From: Anaerotruncus sp. MC2020
GTDB taxonomy: Bacteria > Bacillota > Clostridia > Oscillospirales > Ruminococcaceae
Assembly: GCA_000701945.1 (NCBI GenBank)
Contig: KL370840.1
Coordinates: 124,001 to 188,000 of the forward strand
Direction: 5' to 3'
Length of the DNA: 64,000 nt
The translations under genes and the position numbers were made by a program. The number at the start of each line of letters is the position of its first letter. Positions within the stretch are counted from its first letter, which is position 1. This document shows, one piece after another, positions 35,547-43,537 of the stretch. The notes below the pieces were generated by a model, which was given only the letters and a program-made list of their open reading frames with translations, was not told the origin of the DNA and made no database searches.

Positions 35547-36087
35547 ATTCAAAGCCACTCCTTTCCAGTTCGGACTTTAACGCGAGTTTAGCTTGATACA
35601 GGTAGTTTTTGACCTGTTTTTCAGATTTCTTCATTATCAGAGCGATTTCAGAAATAGTGAATCCTTCAAAGTAATTGAGAAACAGTGCCTGCCTGTATTC
35701 AGCCTTTAGTTGGTGCAGCGCCTGATGAACCATGCGTTTTTGTTCGGTTTTTATGTAATTGCCCTCGATACTGTCCTCGACGGCAAGGTATTCCTGTGAT
35801 TCCAGCGGAACGACACTGAGCTTTGAGTGCTTTCGGAGGTGTTTTGCAGTGATATTGCGTCCGATAGCAAAGAGCCATGTTTTGAATGTGCTTTTACCTG
35901 AAAACTTCGGACGTTTCGTCATTAATTCCAAGAAAGTGTCCTCGGTCATATCCTCAGCCAAATGGATATCTTGGACAAAGCTGTTCAGGTATAGCATTAA
36001 TCCTGCTTGATATTCACATACTATTTCAAGCATTCCTTCATTGTCGCCCGCAAGAAAACGGCGGTAGCTACTTTCACCGTTATCCAT
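35533..36087 (-). CDS. ECF-type RNA polymerase sigma factor (cassette 3)
   Basis: A 184-residue protein starting at ATG 36087 after AGAGGAGGA. Region 2 (about 15-90) has HLAEDMTEDTFLELMTKRPKF and FKTWLFAIGRNITAKHLRK; region 4 (about 120-175) has YRQALFLNYFEGFTISEIALIMK and KQVKNYLYQAKLALKSELE. The N-terminus MDNGESSYRRFLAGDNEG matches those of cassettes 1 and 2 in pattern but is the most diverged of the three. First gene of its operon. Confidence 0.92.
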   Translation of the reverse strand: MDNGESSYRRFLAGDNEGMLEIVCEYQAGLMLYLNSFVQDIHLAEDMTEDTFLELMTKRPKFSGKSTFKTWLFAIGRNITAKHLRKHSKLSVVPLESQEYLAVEDSIEGNYIKTEQKRMVHQALHQLKAEYRQALFLNYFEGFTISEIALIMKKSEKQVKNYLYQAKLALKSELERSGFEYEEP

Positions 36088-36100
36088 AGGGGAGTCCTCC

Positions 36101-36122
36101 TCTCAGAAGCTCTGTTTTGCTT
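36101..36122. repeat. 22-base direct repeat upstream of ECF genes, copy 2
   Basis: Identical to 12288-12309. Here it lies directly upstream of the ribosome site of the cassette 3 sigma gene and is followed by CTTTACTTATTAGTA, which also resembles the leader of cassette 1 (12168-12181). Confidence 0.6.
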
Positions 36123-36315
36123 CTTTACTTATTAGTACCTTTTTTGAGAAAAAAGACTTAGTATTGTTTCGATTTTATTCTGAATAATCAATAAGTTTGT
36201 TGAATGAGTACAAATATTATAACACAAAACTGGCTGAATTGCTATTGGAAATGCGATAGGAAAAACATGATATAATATTAAAAAAATAAACCTAATATAA
36301 AGATGTAAAAAATGC

Positions 36316-36344
36316 TTGACAACCTCTATTGTTTGTGGTATAAT
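36316..36344 (+). promoter_or_regulatory. Consensus sigma-A promoter of tRNA-Leu
   Basis: Perfect TTGACA, 17-base spacer and perfect TATAAT, with the tRNA beginning 12 bases after the -10. Confidence 0.9.
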
Positions 36345-36355
36345 ATTTAAGCAAT

Positions 36356-36442
36356 GCGGATATGGCGGAATTGGCAGACGCGTATGGTTCAGGTCCATAT
36401 GTTCGCAAGGACATGCAGGTTCAAGTCCTGTTATCCGCACCA
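36356..36442 (+). tRNA. tRNA-Leu (CAG)
   Basis: Acceptor stem GCGGATA / TATCCGC, discriminator A and encoded CCA. The anticodon stem TATGG / CCATA holds loop TTCAGGT, giving anticodon CAG. A long variable arm and the T-arm GGTTCAAGTCC are as expected for a class II tRNA-Leu. It is a single tRNA, with its own promoter and terminator. Confidence 0.95.
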
Positions 36443-36468
36443 ACGGCAAGTTGCCGCAGACAGCTTCG

Positions 36469-36498
36469 CGCTCCACTTAAATGTGGGGCGTATTTTTT
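36469..36498 (+). terminator. Terminator of tRNA-Leu
   Basis: An 8-bp stem CGCTCCAC / GTGGGGCG followed by TATTTTTT, 27 bases after the tRNA. Confidence 0.75.
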
Positions 36499-36567
36499 AT
36501 CCGCGCATTAAAGTCATGTCCTATACTGCTGTTACATTCGCATTTACACAGAATTTGGTATATGAAT

Positions 36568-36616
36568 AAGACCAACCCTGTTAACGTTTTTCCGTGAGAG
36601 GGTTGGTCTTAATTTT
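36568..36616 (+). terminator. Second hairpin terminator after the tRNA
   Basis: A 12-bp perfect stem AAGACCAACCCT / AGGGTTGGTCTT with a 19-base loop, followed by AATTTTT. No gene lies between it and the tRNA terminator; it may be the remaining end of a lost gene. Between here and 36752 I see only AT-rich sequence. Confidence 0.6.
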
Positions 36617-36752
36617 TAATAAAAAGTCCAAAAAGCCAAGATAATTGTATAAATATTTGAACTAGATATGTTAATACAAATTATTTTGTAACAACACAAC
36701 TTTATACTTCTTGGAGTATTTTGTGCTTGTGTTACGAATCGTAGAAAAACTC

Positions 36753-36781
36753 TTGAATTAGTTATGATAAGGGTATATAAT
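36753..36781 (+). promoter_or_regulatory. Promoter of the CHAP pseudogene
   Basis: TTGAAT, 17 bases, TATAAT, 40 bases upstream of the start codon at 36821. Confidence 0.65.
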
Positions 36782-36820
36782 AATATGAATTAATATTCAA
36801 ATCTATAATTGGAGGCTTAT

Positions 36821-38092
36821 ATGAAAAAACTACCAGTCATATTAACATCTGCGGCTTTATGCAGTGTTGCGGCGTTTGCGACGATGCCGACTGCGTATGC
36901 GGCAGAGGACGGAACACCTGAGAAAGCAGTGGAGATATCCAAAAGCTACCTAAACAATGAGCTGAGTTTTACAGATACAAAAGGTGTGTGGTGCGTAAAA
37001 TTTGCACTTAAGTGTATCAGTATGGCAGGAGGAACAGTTGCTGGCGTTTCACCGAATGAAAACTCAACGACGAGTGTCGTGGTAAATATGTATAATGAAG
37101 ACCCTGAAAGCTATCATTCATGGATAGGCGCATATTGGTACTATGGAGGTAAGACAAACCCAAAGATTGGTACGACAGATGATGACTATACTCCCCAGGT
37201 TGGCGACCTTGTCTTTTTTGATAATGTTTTGGAATCTGATATGGGCGAAAGGGTCCAGGACCTGATCATACTGGTTTAGTTATTGCAGTTGAGGGCACAG
37301 GAAAAGGAGCGACGATAACAACTATTGAAGGAAATATTGACGATTCAATAGTAACAGCTCAGTATAAAGACGGAAAATGGTATTCTGGTGAAGTTGGTAC
37401 AAATACTACTATCGTCGGCTTTGGAACTCCGAAATATCCTAACAAGAGCACTTCTTCAGATCCGTCGGGGAGTTCGGATGATTCTATTCCCGAGTCTCCC
37501 ATAACTGCAAGCGACCGCTCGCGGCAGAGAGCCATTGAGCAGGCTTGCATGAGAACGGACAAGAGCAGGAGAAATGTGAATTATAGCCATACTTCTATCG
37601 CTTTCGTTGACGAGGTATTAAAGGCTTCGGGGGCTAAGTCGTTCTATAATTTCCCTGATGAGCCGCACGTAACAGACTTTGTGAAGGATTACAAGGCGAA
37701 CGGTGCGTTCTTTGAGTACAGCTCGTCGTATGTGCCGAGAGTGGGCGATGTGGTCGCTATCGAGAGTAACGGAAACGCTTCTGACGGTGCAGACCTGCTC
37801 GGTATCATCAACGGTGTGAATTTTGAGGGCGGCAAGAAGGAGTCAGACCGAATTACTGCAACAGTTGAAGATGAAACAGGCTATATGGTGTATGGTCCGT
37901 ACATAAAAGGCCTTGCTGAGGGCGACAAGGAAGTCACATTCAGAATGAAGACTGACAATAACTCAGCCGATAATGATGTAGTTGCAAGGATAGAGGTCAA
38001 CGATCCCGACCTCGGTGCTATAATAGCTTCCAAGGAAATAAGAAGAAAGGATTTCCTTATCCCTGACGCATTTCAGGATTTCCTCCTCGAGT
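36821..38092 (+). pseudogene. Secreted CHAP amidase-like protein, frameshifted and truncated
   Basis: ATG 36821 behind GGAGG starts a signal peptide (MKKLPVILTSAALCSVAAFA, cleaved near AYAAED) and a CHAP/NlpC-like domain with the cysteine in VWCVKFALKC. At about 37248-37250 the frame breaks. One A more in the run would restore EKGPGPDHTGLVIAVEG, which has the expected catalytic histidine. Without it translation stops at 37279. The +1 frame continues through a second, degenerate CHAP-like region (about 37570-37830) lacking the cysteine, then a beta-sandwich segment (VTFRMKTDNNSADNDVVARI). At about 38090, right after FQDFLLEY, the expected sequence stops and the frame enters foreign sequence. 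Intact, this would be a secreted cell-wall hydrolase or adhesin. Confidence 0.75.
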
Positions 38093-38740
38093 ATGGTGAT
38101 AAGTCCTGCTGCACAGGCAGGTTTTGCTGCATTTGGCGGCACAGCATTTACAGTTTCTGCTGCTGAAACGGAAACAATGGTATACGACATATATGCAGAC
38201 CACGCTGTTCTTGCGAAATATACAGCGGCAGGGGATAAGGTGACGATTCCTTCAGAGTATCAGGGACTTCCCGTAACAGCTGTTGGCGAATATGCTTTTC
38301 TCGGCAATTCAAGTGTTGTCAGCGTTACTATCCCCGACAGCGTCACTTCGATAGGTGAGAGCGCATTTGCAATGTGCAAGAACCTTGAAACTATCACTAT
38401 CCCGACATCGGTAAACGAGATAGGCGGCTATGCATTCAGCAATACAAAGTGGCTGTATGCTCAGCGTGCAGAGAATACCCTCGTTATTGTGAACAATATT
38501 GTTGCGGACGGCGGCGCCTGCGGCAAGTCTGCAAATATCCCCGAAGGAACAGTTGCTATAAGCGATTATGCCTTTGCTGACTGCTACGAGCTCGCAGACG
38601 TGACTATACCCGCCAGTGTTAAAGTCATCGGTGCAACTTCTTTCAGCGGCACTCCGTGAGAGGCGAAGAATCTTTCTTCGGCAGGTGCTCTCGTTATCAA
38701 TGATAGGGTGGCCATATCAGGAAAAAATAGCCTTTTTTAG
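38093..38740 (+). pseudogene. LRR (BspA-type) protein fragment with nonsense codon
   Basis: The frame encodes the end of a signal peptide (ISPAAQAGFAAFGGTAFTVSAAE), then LRR_5 repeats (AVGEYAFLGNSSVVSVTIPD, ESAFAMCKNLETITIP). It is interrupted by TGA at 38657-38659, where the repeat pattern calls for Trp (GTP*EAK), and continues in frame (NLSSAGALVINDRVAISGKN) to about 38740. The normal N-terminal start is missing: the fragment is fused to the tail of the CHAP pseudogene. It is a short relic of a protein like the one at 4346-9439. Confidence 0.75.
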
Positions 38741-38761
38741 GTTAGGTTAAGGAGGAATACT

Positions 38762-39253
38762 ATGGGACTATTTGACAAGCTGAAACAGGCGACCGAGAGT
38801 GTTGTCCGCGATGCGGTGCAGACAGCGTCCAACAAGTCCGTGAACGTGCAGTTCGCGAAGCTGCCCGACACGCTCGACGAGTTCAAGGCTCTGCCACAGG
38901 CGCAGCTCGCGACGCCGTTTGATACGGCGGCAATGACGGTGCTCGCGCTCTGCTTCTATCCGCAGAACACCGGGCTTTCGCTGCAAATGCTGGGCTATCT
39001 GAATGGACCTCAGCCGCTGTCGGAGCACGACAAGCAGTTCATTCGCGACCGCTTCAGGGACAAGGACTACGTTCCGCGCGCGTACTTCGTCGGAGCATCG
39101 CCGCAGAACGACTACACTCCCGCAGAGCCGTACACGGTCAAGGTCAGCGAGAACCCCTACTCGTATCAGGAGCAGGGGTATGCCAAGCTGTTCATACAGT
39201 CTGGCGGAGCTGATTCTCCGCGGTATGTGCAGCTCAGGCGTCTATCAAGGTGA
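38762..39253 (+). CDS. MGLFDKL-type conserved protein, C-terminus replaced
   Basis: ATG 38762 behind GGAGG. The 163 residues begin MGLFDKLKQATESVVRDAV and contain KLPDTLDEFKALPQA, DTAAMTVLALCFYP and VSENPYSYQEQGYAKLFIQS. This belongs to a small conserved family (similar to what is catalogued as DUF6935) of about 200 residues with unknown function. Members normally continue past YVQLR with a Trp-rich end; here the frame ends abruptly (YVQLRRLSR) where sequence of a dockerin protein begins. The protein is probably cut short by about 30 residues and may not be functional. No signal peptide. Confidence 0.7.
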   Translation: MGLFDKLKQATESVVRDAVQTASNKSVNVQFAKLPDTLDEFKALPQAQLATPFDTAAMTVLALCFYPQNTGLSLQMLGYLNGPQPLSEHDKQFIRDRFRDKDYVPRAYFVGASPQNDYTPAEPYTVKVSENPYSYQEQGYAKLFIQSGGADSPRYVQLRRLSR

Positions 39254-39777
39254 AGTACGGCGAGACTATCCTCGAGGCAGTGCTTGCAGTGAACAAAGAA
39301 AATGTGATAAAGCCTGCACCTGAAGATTGTGATGAGGCTACTTACACGATAACAGTGAAGGGTCTCGAAAAGGATACTCTCTATTCATTCGCTTGTTCAG
39401 CCAAGCTCCCCAAGGGCGTGGACGAAGATATCATCGAGGCTGTAAACTTTGTTCAGATAAAGACAAAGGGCGACGTTGTAACGACCACTACCGAAACAAC
39501 TACGACGACCACGACCACAAAGCAGACTCTGCCTCTCGGCGACGGCAAGGTAGACGCGAAGGACGCTTCGTTCATCCTTGTTGCGTACGCTAAGGCTTCA
39601 ACAGGCGGCGAGGACGGACTCACCGACGTGCAGCGTGCAGCAGCCGACGTCAACGGTGACGGCAGGGTAGACGCAAAGGACGCTTCAACAGTTCTTGCAT
39701 ACTACGCACTCATCTCTACGGCGACGGGAGAAGTTCCCACGCTTGAAGAATTTGCGCGTCCAAAGTCAAAACAATAA
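39238..39777 (+). pseudogene. 3' fragment of a dockerin protein, calcium loop deleted
   Basis: From about 39238 a new frame (ASIKVKYGETILEAV) encodes the end of a secreted protein: a beta domain, a poly-Thr linker (TTTTETTTTTTTT) and a dockerin. There is no signal peptide or proper start (GTG 39250 has no ribosome site). The first dockerin loop reads LGDGKVDAKD, whereas the dockerin at the start of the window has LGDVNNDGKVDAKD; four codons are missing, probably through slippage between two GAC triplets, and that calcium site should be lost. The second loop (DVNGDGRVDAKD) is intact. It is followed by its own terminator. Confidence 0.75.
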
Positions 39778-39785
39778 AAAGGAAG

Positions 39786-39819
39786 ACCTCCTGCGGCAGA
39801 CCGCCGCGGGAGGTTTTTT
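39786..39819 (+). terminator. Terminator after the dockerin fragment
   Basis: A 12-bp stem ACCTCCTGCGGC / GCCGCGGGAGGT with one wobble pair, followed by TTTTTT. Confidence 0.85.
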
Positions 39820-39963
39820 CATGTAAGCATAACGCACAAGCGGTCAGGCTCTGTATTGTTGCTACTGCTGAAAAAGCTGCTTTTCTATTGACGCTGCACG
39901 CATGGTGGTGTTACAATTATAGTATACAGAATGTTGAACTATATCAGCATGGGAGGCGATACA

Positions 39964-42552
39964 ATGAAATACAGAAGGTTAGCAGCCATTGCAGCAGCCC
40001 TGTTTACAGCGTCAGGATGCTTTGCTGCATTTTTTGCTTCGGCAGCGGAAATGTCGGAGCTCATAGATGTGAGCAGCTTTGTCATACATGACGAGAACTT
40101 CGTACATCTCAGCAAGGGGACATATCTCAGGGACGTGTCATACCTGTTCGACGAGCAGGATAAAGCTCCGACAAGTCCTGATAATATGAACGTCGGCAGC
40201 GAAGTGCTGAAAGCTACCTCTAAAGCAAACTGGACTCCAAACCAGCAGACAGAATACGGTGCTGCGTCGTTTTATATGGATATGGGAGCGAATTACGTCA
40301 TAACTGCGATAGCATTCCTTGATACGAACGGCACTCCCGTGTGGACTGTCTCCGACGGCGAGCCGTTCAGCTGGCACGCCATAGCCGAGCAGAAAATGGA
40401 CTATTACAACAGCTGGCGCGTGATAAAGCTCGACAAGCCCGAGCCTACGCGATATCTGCATTTCAGCTCCGACTACTGCGACAGCGGAGTCAGCGAGCTG
40501 GCGATATACGGCTACAAGAAAAGCGAGCTGACTGCGGCTCAGATAAGTAAGACAGCTCCGAAAGAGCCGCTCTATCCGATAAGCGGAAATGAAACTCCCG
40601 CGGGCAATAGAGTAGGCTTCAACGCCTTTATCGACGACCCTATGACTGCGATGATGTCAGCGGGAACTGTCCGCGAGTACCACAATTTCAGCTGGATGCT
40701 CGATTCTGACTGCAAGGTGAAGTTCACGCAGGGGACGTGGGGCGACATGGACAGCTACTACAAGAGCCTGCACGACAGGGGTATCAACGTCATACCGTGC
40801 ATACAGGGCGGAAGCACCGCTGTTTCAGGCGGTACCAAAGCCAACGAGATACCTGTCGCGGCGGGAGCTGATACTCTCGACCCGAAAAGCTATGCTGTCC
40901 ACGCGCAGACTATGTATCAGATAGCCGCACGCTACGGCAGAAACAAGGATATCGACGCAAAATCGCTGAATATTACCGACGCTCAGGAGGCTAAGACTGG
41001 TCTTGGCTATCTCACGGCGGTCGAGAACTCCAACGAGCCGAACAAGAGCTGGGCAGGCAAAGCGAATTACTTCACTCCGTATGAGCTGGCGGCGATGTGC
41101 TCGGCGGACTATGACGGTCACGAGGGCACTATCCCAAATGCGGGAGTACATACTGCCGACCCGTCGTTCAAGCTCGCTATGGGCGGACTTGTCGGCTATT
41201 CCACGATGATACAGTACCTCGACGAGATGAAGCTTTGGTTTGACTACAATCGCTCCGACGGCAGATTCGCTGTGGATATCATCAACGTTCATATCGGCGC
41301 TGATTCGCCAAATATCGAGGAGAGCAGCCTCTGCGAGACGATAGCTCAGCTCCGCGGCTGGATGGATAAAAATGCTCCCGATACGGAGCTTTGGATATCG
41401 GAGTTTGAAGTGCCGATGAGCGATTGCGAGGTCGAGGGCGTCGACGCTCACGACGACGAGAACTACCAGCTCAGATACGCTCAGAGAGTTGCCCGCACCT
41501 ATCTCTGCGCGCTCGAAAACAACAGCGTTGACTACATCACGAAGTTCCAGCTCCGCGACGAGGGCGAGGGAGTGTACTATAATTCGGGACTTGTCACGCA
41601 GAAGGGCAAGTGGGACAAAAAGCTCGCGTGGTACTACCTCTCGTGCATGAGAAACGTCCTCGCTGATTCCGTATGGTCGGACAAAACGGCAGGGGAGGGC
41701 TATCAGGTCAATACATTCCGCAGTATCGGTGACGGGAGCAGGCTCGTCAAGTGCGCGAATACGCTGAACGGCTCTGCTGACGGCGAATACGAGATATCTG
41801 CGGAGGGCAGGAGATACGCTTACCTTACCGTCCCTGAAATGGGCATTGCCGAGGGCAGGACGTCCATGCTGACGATAGAAAACGGCAAAGTTAAGGTCGG
41901 ACTATCCGAAACGCCGATATACATAACGCTCACAGATGAGCTTGAAAGCTACACAAACGGCAGAAATATGCAGCTCCGCTCGTCCGCGGTAAGCCTAACA
42001 AGGGACAAGTCGGGCGAGGTCTGCGACCTGTCGGCGGCTCCGACAGACGGGACGCTCAACCAGTTCTATCGTATGTTCGACGAGCCGTCTTCAATGCCCG
42101 ACCCCGTTTACGGGAATGCGAGCGGACTCAAGGCTCCCGAGACGAATGCGAACAAGTCGGGGATAACGGGCTATGTGTTCTTTGACAAGCCATGCATCTT
42201 CAACGGCTTTGCAGTTTATGACACGTTCGGAACAGGCGGTATATCGGTCTATGACGCGAATACTGACAAGCTCCTCTGGAGAAGCGACCTCGGCAGCTAT
42301 ATGAGCCGCTCCGTCACTCTCACGGCTGATTCCGCTCCGACAGACTGCCTGAAAATAGTCAAGGAGGGCGGCGACCTCAATGAGCTTGCATTCTACGGAT
42401 ATGCCGCTCCTGCGCTCAGCTGGGACGCCGATTCGGACGGCAGAGTCGACTTCTTTGACCAGATACTGATAAGAAAAAGCCTTGTCAGTGACGATGGTAG
42501 GTACAGCATTGCCGACCTTGTAGGCATAACGAAATTCCTTCTGGGCGCCTGA
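39964..42552 (+). CDS. Secreted clan GH-A-like glycoside hydrolase, degenerate dockerin
   Basis: The start is ATG 39964 behind GGGAGG. The product has 862 residues with signal peptide (KYRRLAAIAAALFTASG). An N-terminal beta-sandwich of discoidin type (about 30-190; YLHFSSDYCDSGVSELAIYG) precedes a TIM-barrel-like region (about 200-600). This has NEP (acid/base candidate Glu358 in ENSNEPN) and WISEFEV (nucleophile candidate Glu480), the arrangement of clan GH-A. A second sandwich domain (about 680-815; YVFFDKPCIFNGFAVYDTFG) follows. The C-terminus (about 818-862) is a dockerin-like element with one good loop (DADSDGRVDFFD) and a shortened second half. The exact GH family is not recognised. It stands alone, between terminators. 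Confidence 0.75.
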   Translation: MKYRRLAAIAAALFTASGCFAAFFASAAEMSELIDVSSFVIHDENFVHLSKGTYLRDVSYLFDEQDKAPTSPDNMNVGSEVLKATSKANWTPNQQTEYGAASFYMDMGANYVITAIAFLDTNGTPVWTVSDGEPFSWHAIAEQKMDYYNSWRVIKLDKPEPTRYLHFSSDYCDSGVSELAIYGYKKSELTAAQISKTAPKEPLYPISGNETPAGNRVGFNAFIDDPMTAMMSAGTVREYHNFSWMLDSDCKVKFTQGTWGDMDSYYKSLHDRGINVIPCIQGGSTAVSGGTKANEIPVAAGADTLDPKSYAVHAQTMYQIAARYGRNKDIDAKSLNITDAQEAKTGLGYLTAVENSNEPNKSWAGKANYFTPYELAAMCSADYDGHEGTIPNAGVHTADPSFKLAMGGLVGYSTMIQYLDEMKLWFDYNRSDGRFAVDIINVHIGADSPNIEESSLCETIAQLRGWMDKNAPDTELWISEFEVPMSDCEVEGVDAHDDENYQLRYAQRVARTYLCALENNSVDYITKFQLRDEGEGVYYNSGLVTQKGKWDKKLAWYYLSCMRNVLADSVWSDKTAGEGYQVNTFRSIGDGSRLVKCANTLNGSADGEYEISAEGRRYAYLTVPEMGIAEGRTSMLTIENGKVKVGLSETPIYITLTDELESYTNGRNMQLRSSAVSLTRDKSGEVCDLSAAPTDGTLNQFYRMFDEPSSMPDPVYGNASGLKAPETNANKSGITGYVFFDKPCIFNGFAVYDTFGTGGISVYDANTDKLLWRSDLGSYMSRSVTLTADSAPTDCLKIVKEGGDLNELAFYGYAAPALSWDADSDGRVDFFDQILIRKSLVSDDGRYSIADLVGITKFLLGA

Positions 42553-42590
42553 TATGTAAATAAATCCTTAGCGAATGATCGTGTATAAAA

Positions 42591-42618
42591 AGAGGCACTC
42601 GTCTGAGTGCCTCTCTTT
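42591..42618. terminator. Bidirectional terminator
   Basis: A 10-bp stem AGAGGCACTC / GAGTGCCTCT with loop GTCT, flanked by AAAA and CTTTT. It lies between convergent genes ending at 42552 (+) and 42646 (-). Confidence 0.8.
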
Positions 42619-42645
42619 TGATGTCCGCATCGTGGCGCTGAAGTA

Positions 42646-43419
42646 TCATGTCAGCTCGCTCATCGGGTCGATATAGGCGCCGTTGTGGAGCATTTCGAGG
42701 TGTAGGTGCGGGGTGAGAGAGCTCTCGATATCGGCTGTATTGCCGAGCGTACCTATGAGGTCACCGCCTGAGAGTTTGTCGCCCTTCTGCACACTCAGCG
42801 ACTGCGAGAGCCCGCAATATCGCGTAACGAAGCCGTTCATATGGTCAACGGTGACCGTTACGCCCCACACGGGGTCATTCTTGACCTCGGTGACCTCACC
42901 GCTCGCGACTGCATAGACCTCCGCGCCCACATCAGCCGCGAAGTCGGTGCCGTTGTGGGTCTGCCATGAGCCCGTAGTCTCGTTGCGGACGAGCTCGCTG
43001 CCCGAAAACGGGGTTATCATAAAGCTGATATCGTCGAGCGGCGGCTTCACATCGGAGAGCTTTGCCGCTGCTGCGGGTGTCTCCTCGACCTCGGGCTCGC
43101 CGACGTCAATCGCAGCTGCGGGCAGGGTAGCCGCGGGAGCAGTCACAGCTGTAGTCACAGTCGTGAACGAGGCGGCAGTCCTCACGGGAGCGGCGCTACG
43201 GACGGCGGCAGTTGTCGTCTTTGGAACGTTATAGGCTCGCTTGTTTACGGGAGCCTCGGGCTCGGAAATGCTGTTCTTGGCGGTGAGACTGTCAGTCATC
43301 TTCCTGCTCTGCCCGTAGGCGAACCAGCACGCCGAGCCTATCATGACGGCGCTTATGCCGAGAGCAGCATAGAAGCCCTTTGAACCTTGTTTGTTATCGG
43401 AAAACAGATTTTTCTTCAC
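42646..43419 (-). CDS. M23 family peptidase, membrane-anchored (SpoIIQ-like layout)
   Basis: The start is taken as GTG 43419, eight bases after GGAGGTG; the ORF to 43482 lacks a ribosome site. The product has 257 residues: cytoplasmic 1-16, membrane helix about 17-36, a Thr/Ala/Pro-rich linker (about 65-125) and a LytM/M23 domain (about 135-252) with zinc ligands His155, Asp159 (HNGTD) and the HLH motif at 238-240. All expected metal ligands are present, so it should cleave peptidoglycan peptides outside the membrane. Size and layout resemble stage II sporulation protein Q, but no spoIID or other sporulation gene adjoins, so I give no gene symbol. Confidence 0.85.
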   Translation of the reverse strand: MKKNLFSDNKQGSKGFYAALGISAVMIGSACWFAYGQSRKMTDSLTAKNSISEPEAPVNKRAYNVPKTTTAAVRSAAPVRTAASFTTVTTAVTAPAATLPAAAIDVGEPEVEETPAAAAKLSDVKPPLDDISFMITPFSGSELVRNETTGSWQTHNGTDFAADVGAEVYAVASGEVTEVKNDPVWGVTVTVDHMNGFVTRYCGLSQSLSVQKGDKLSGGDLIGTLGNTADIESSLTPHLHLEMLHNGAYIDPMSELT

Positions 43420-43485
43420 GTATAACACCTCCGCAGATATTATGGACGGGTTTTGGCAGATTATACGTTTTTCTTTCAGCACAAT

Positions 43486-43514
43486 TTGACAACACGGCGA
43501 TTTTGCGCTATACT
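43486..43514 (+). promoter_or_regulatory. Promoter of the deaminase gene
   Basis: TTGACA, 17 bases, TATACT, followed after 12 bases by AAAAAGGAG. Confidence 0.8.
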
Positions 43515-43537
43515 AAGATAAAAAAGGAGTGAAGCAT

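Noticed and set aside
36132..36476. Minus-strand ORF of 114 codons across the tRNA region
   Set aside because: It is antisense to tRNA-Leu, its promoter and AT-rich sequence, and has no ribosome site.
36821..39777. Programmed frameshifting to join the broken genes
   Set aside because: No slippery heptamer with a downstream fold is obvious, and the joints at 38090 and 39238 combine unrelated families; decay or misassembly is simpler.
42646..43419. Naming the M23 gene spoIIQ
   Set aside because: The layout fits, but no sporulation gene lies nearby and M23 proteins with one membrane helix are common.
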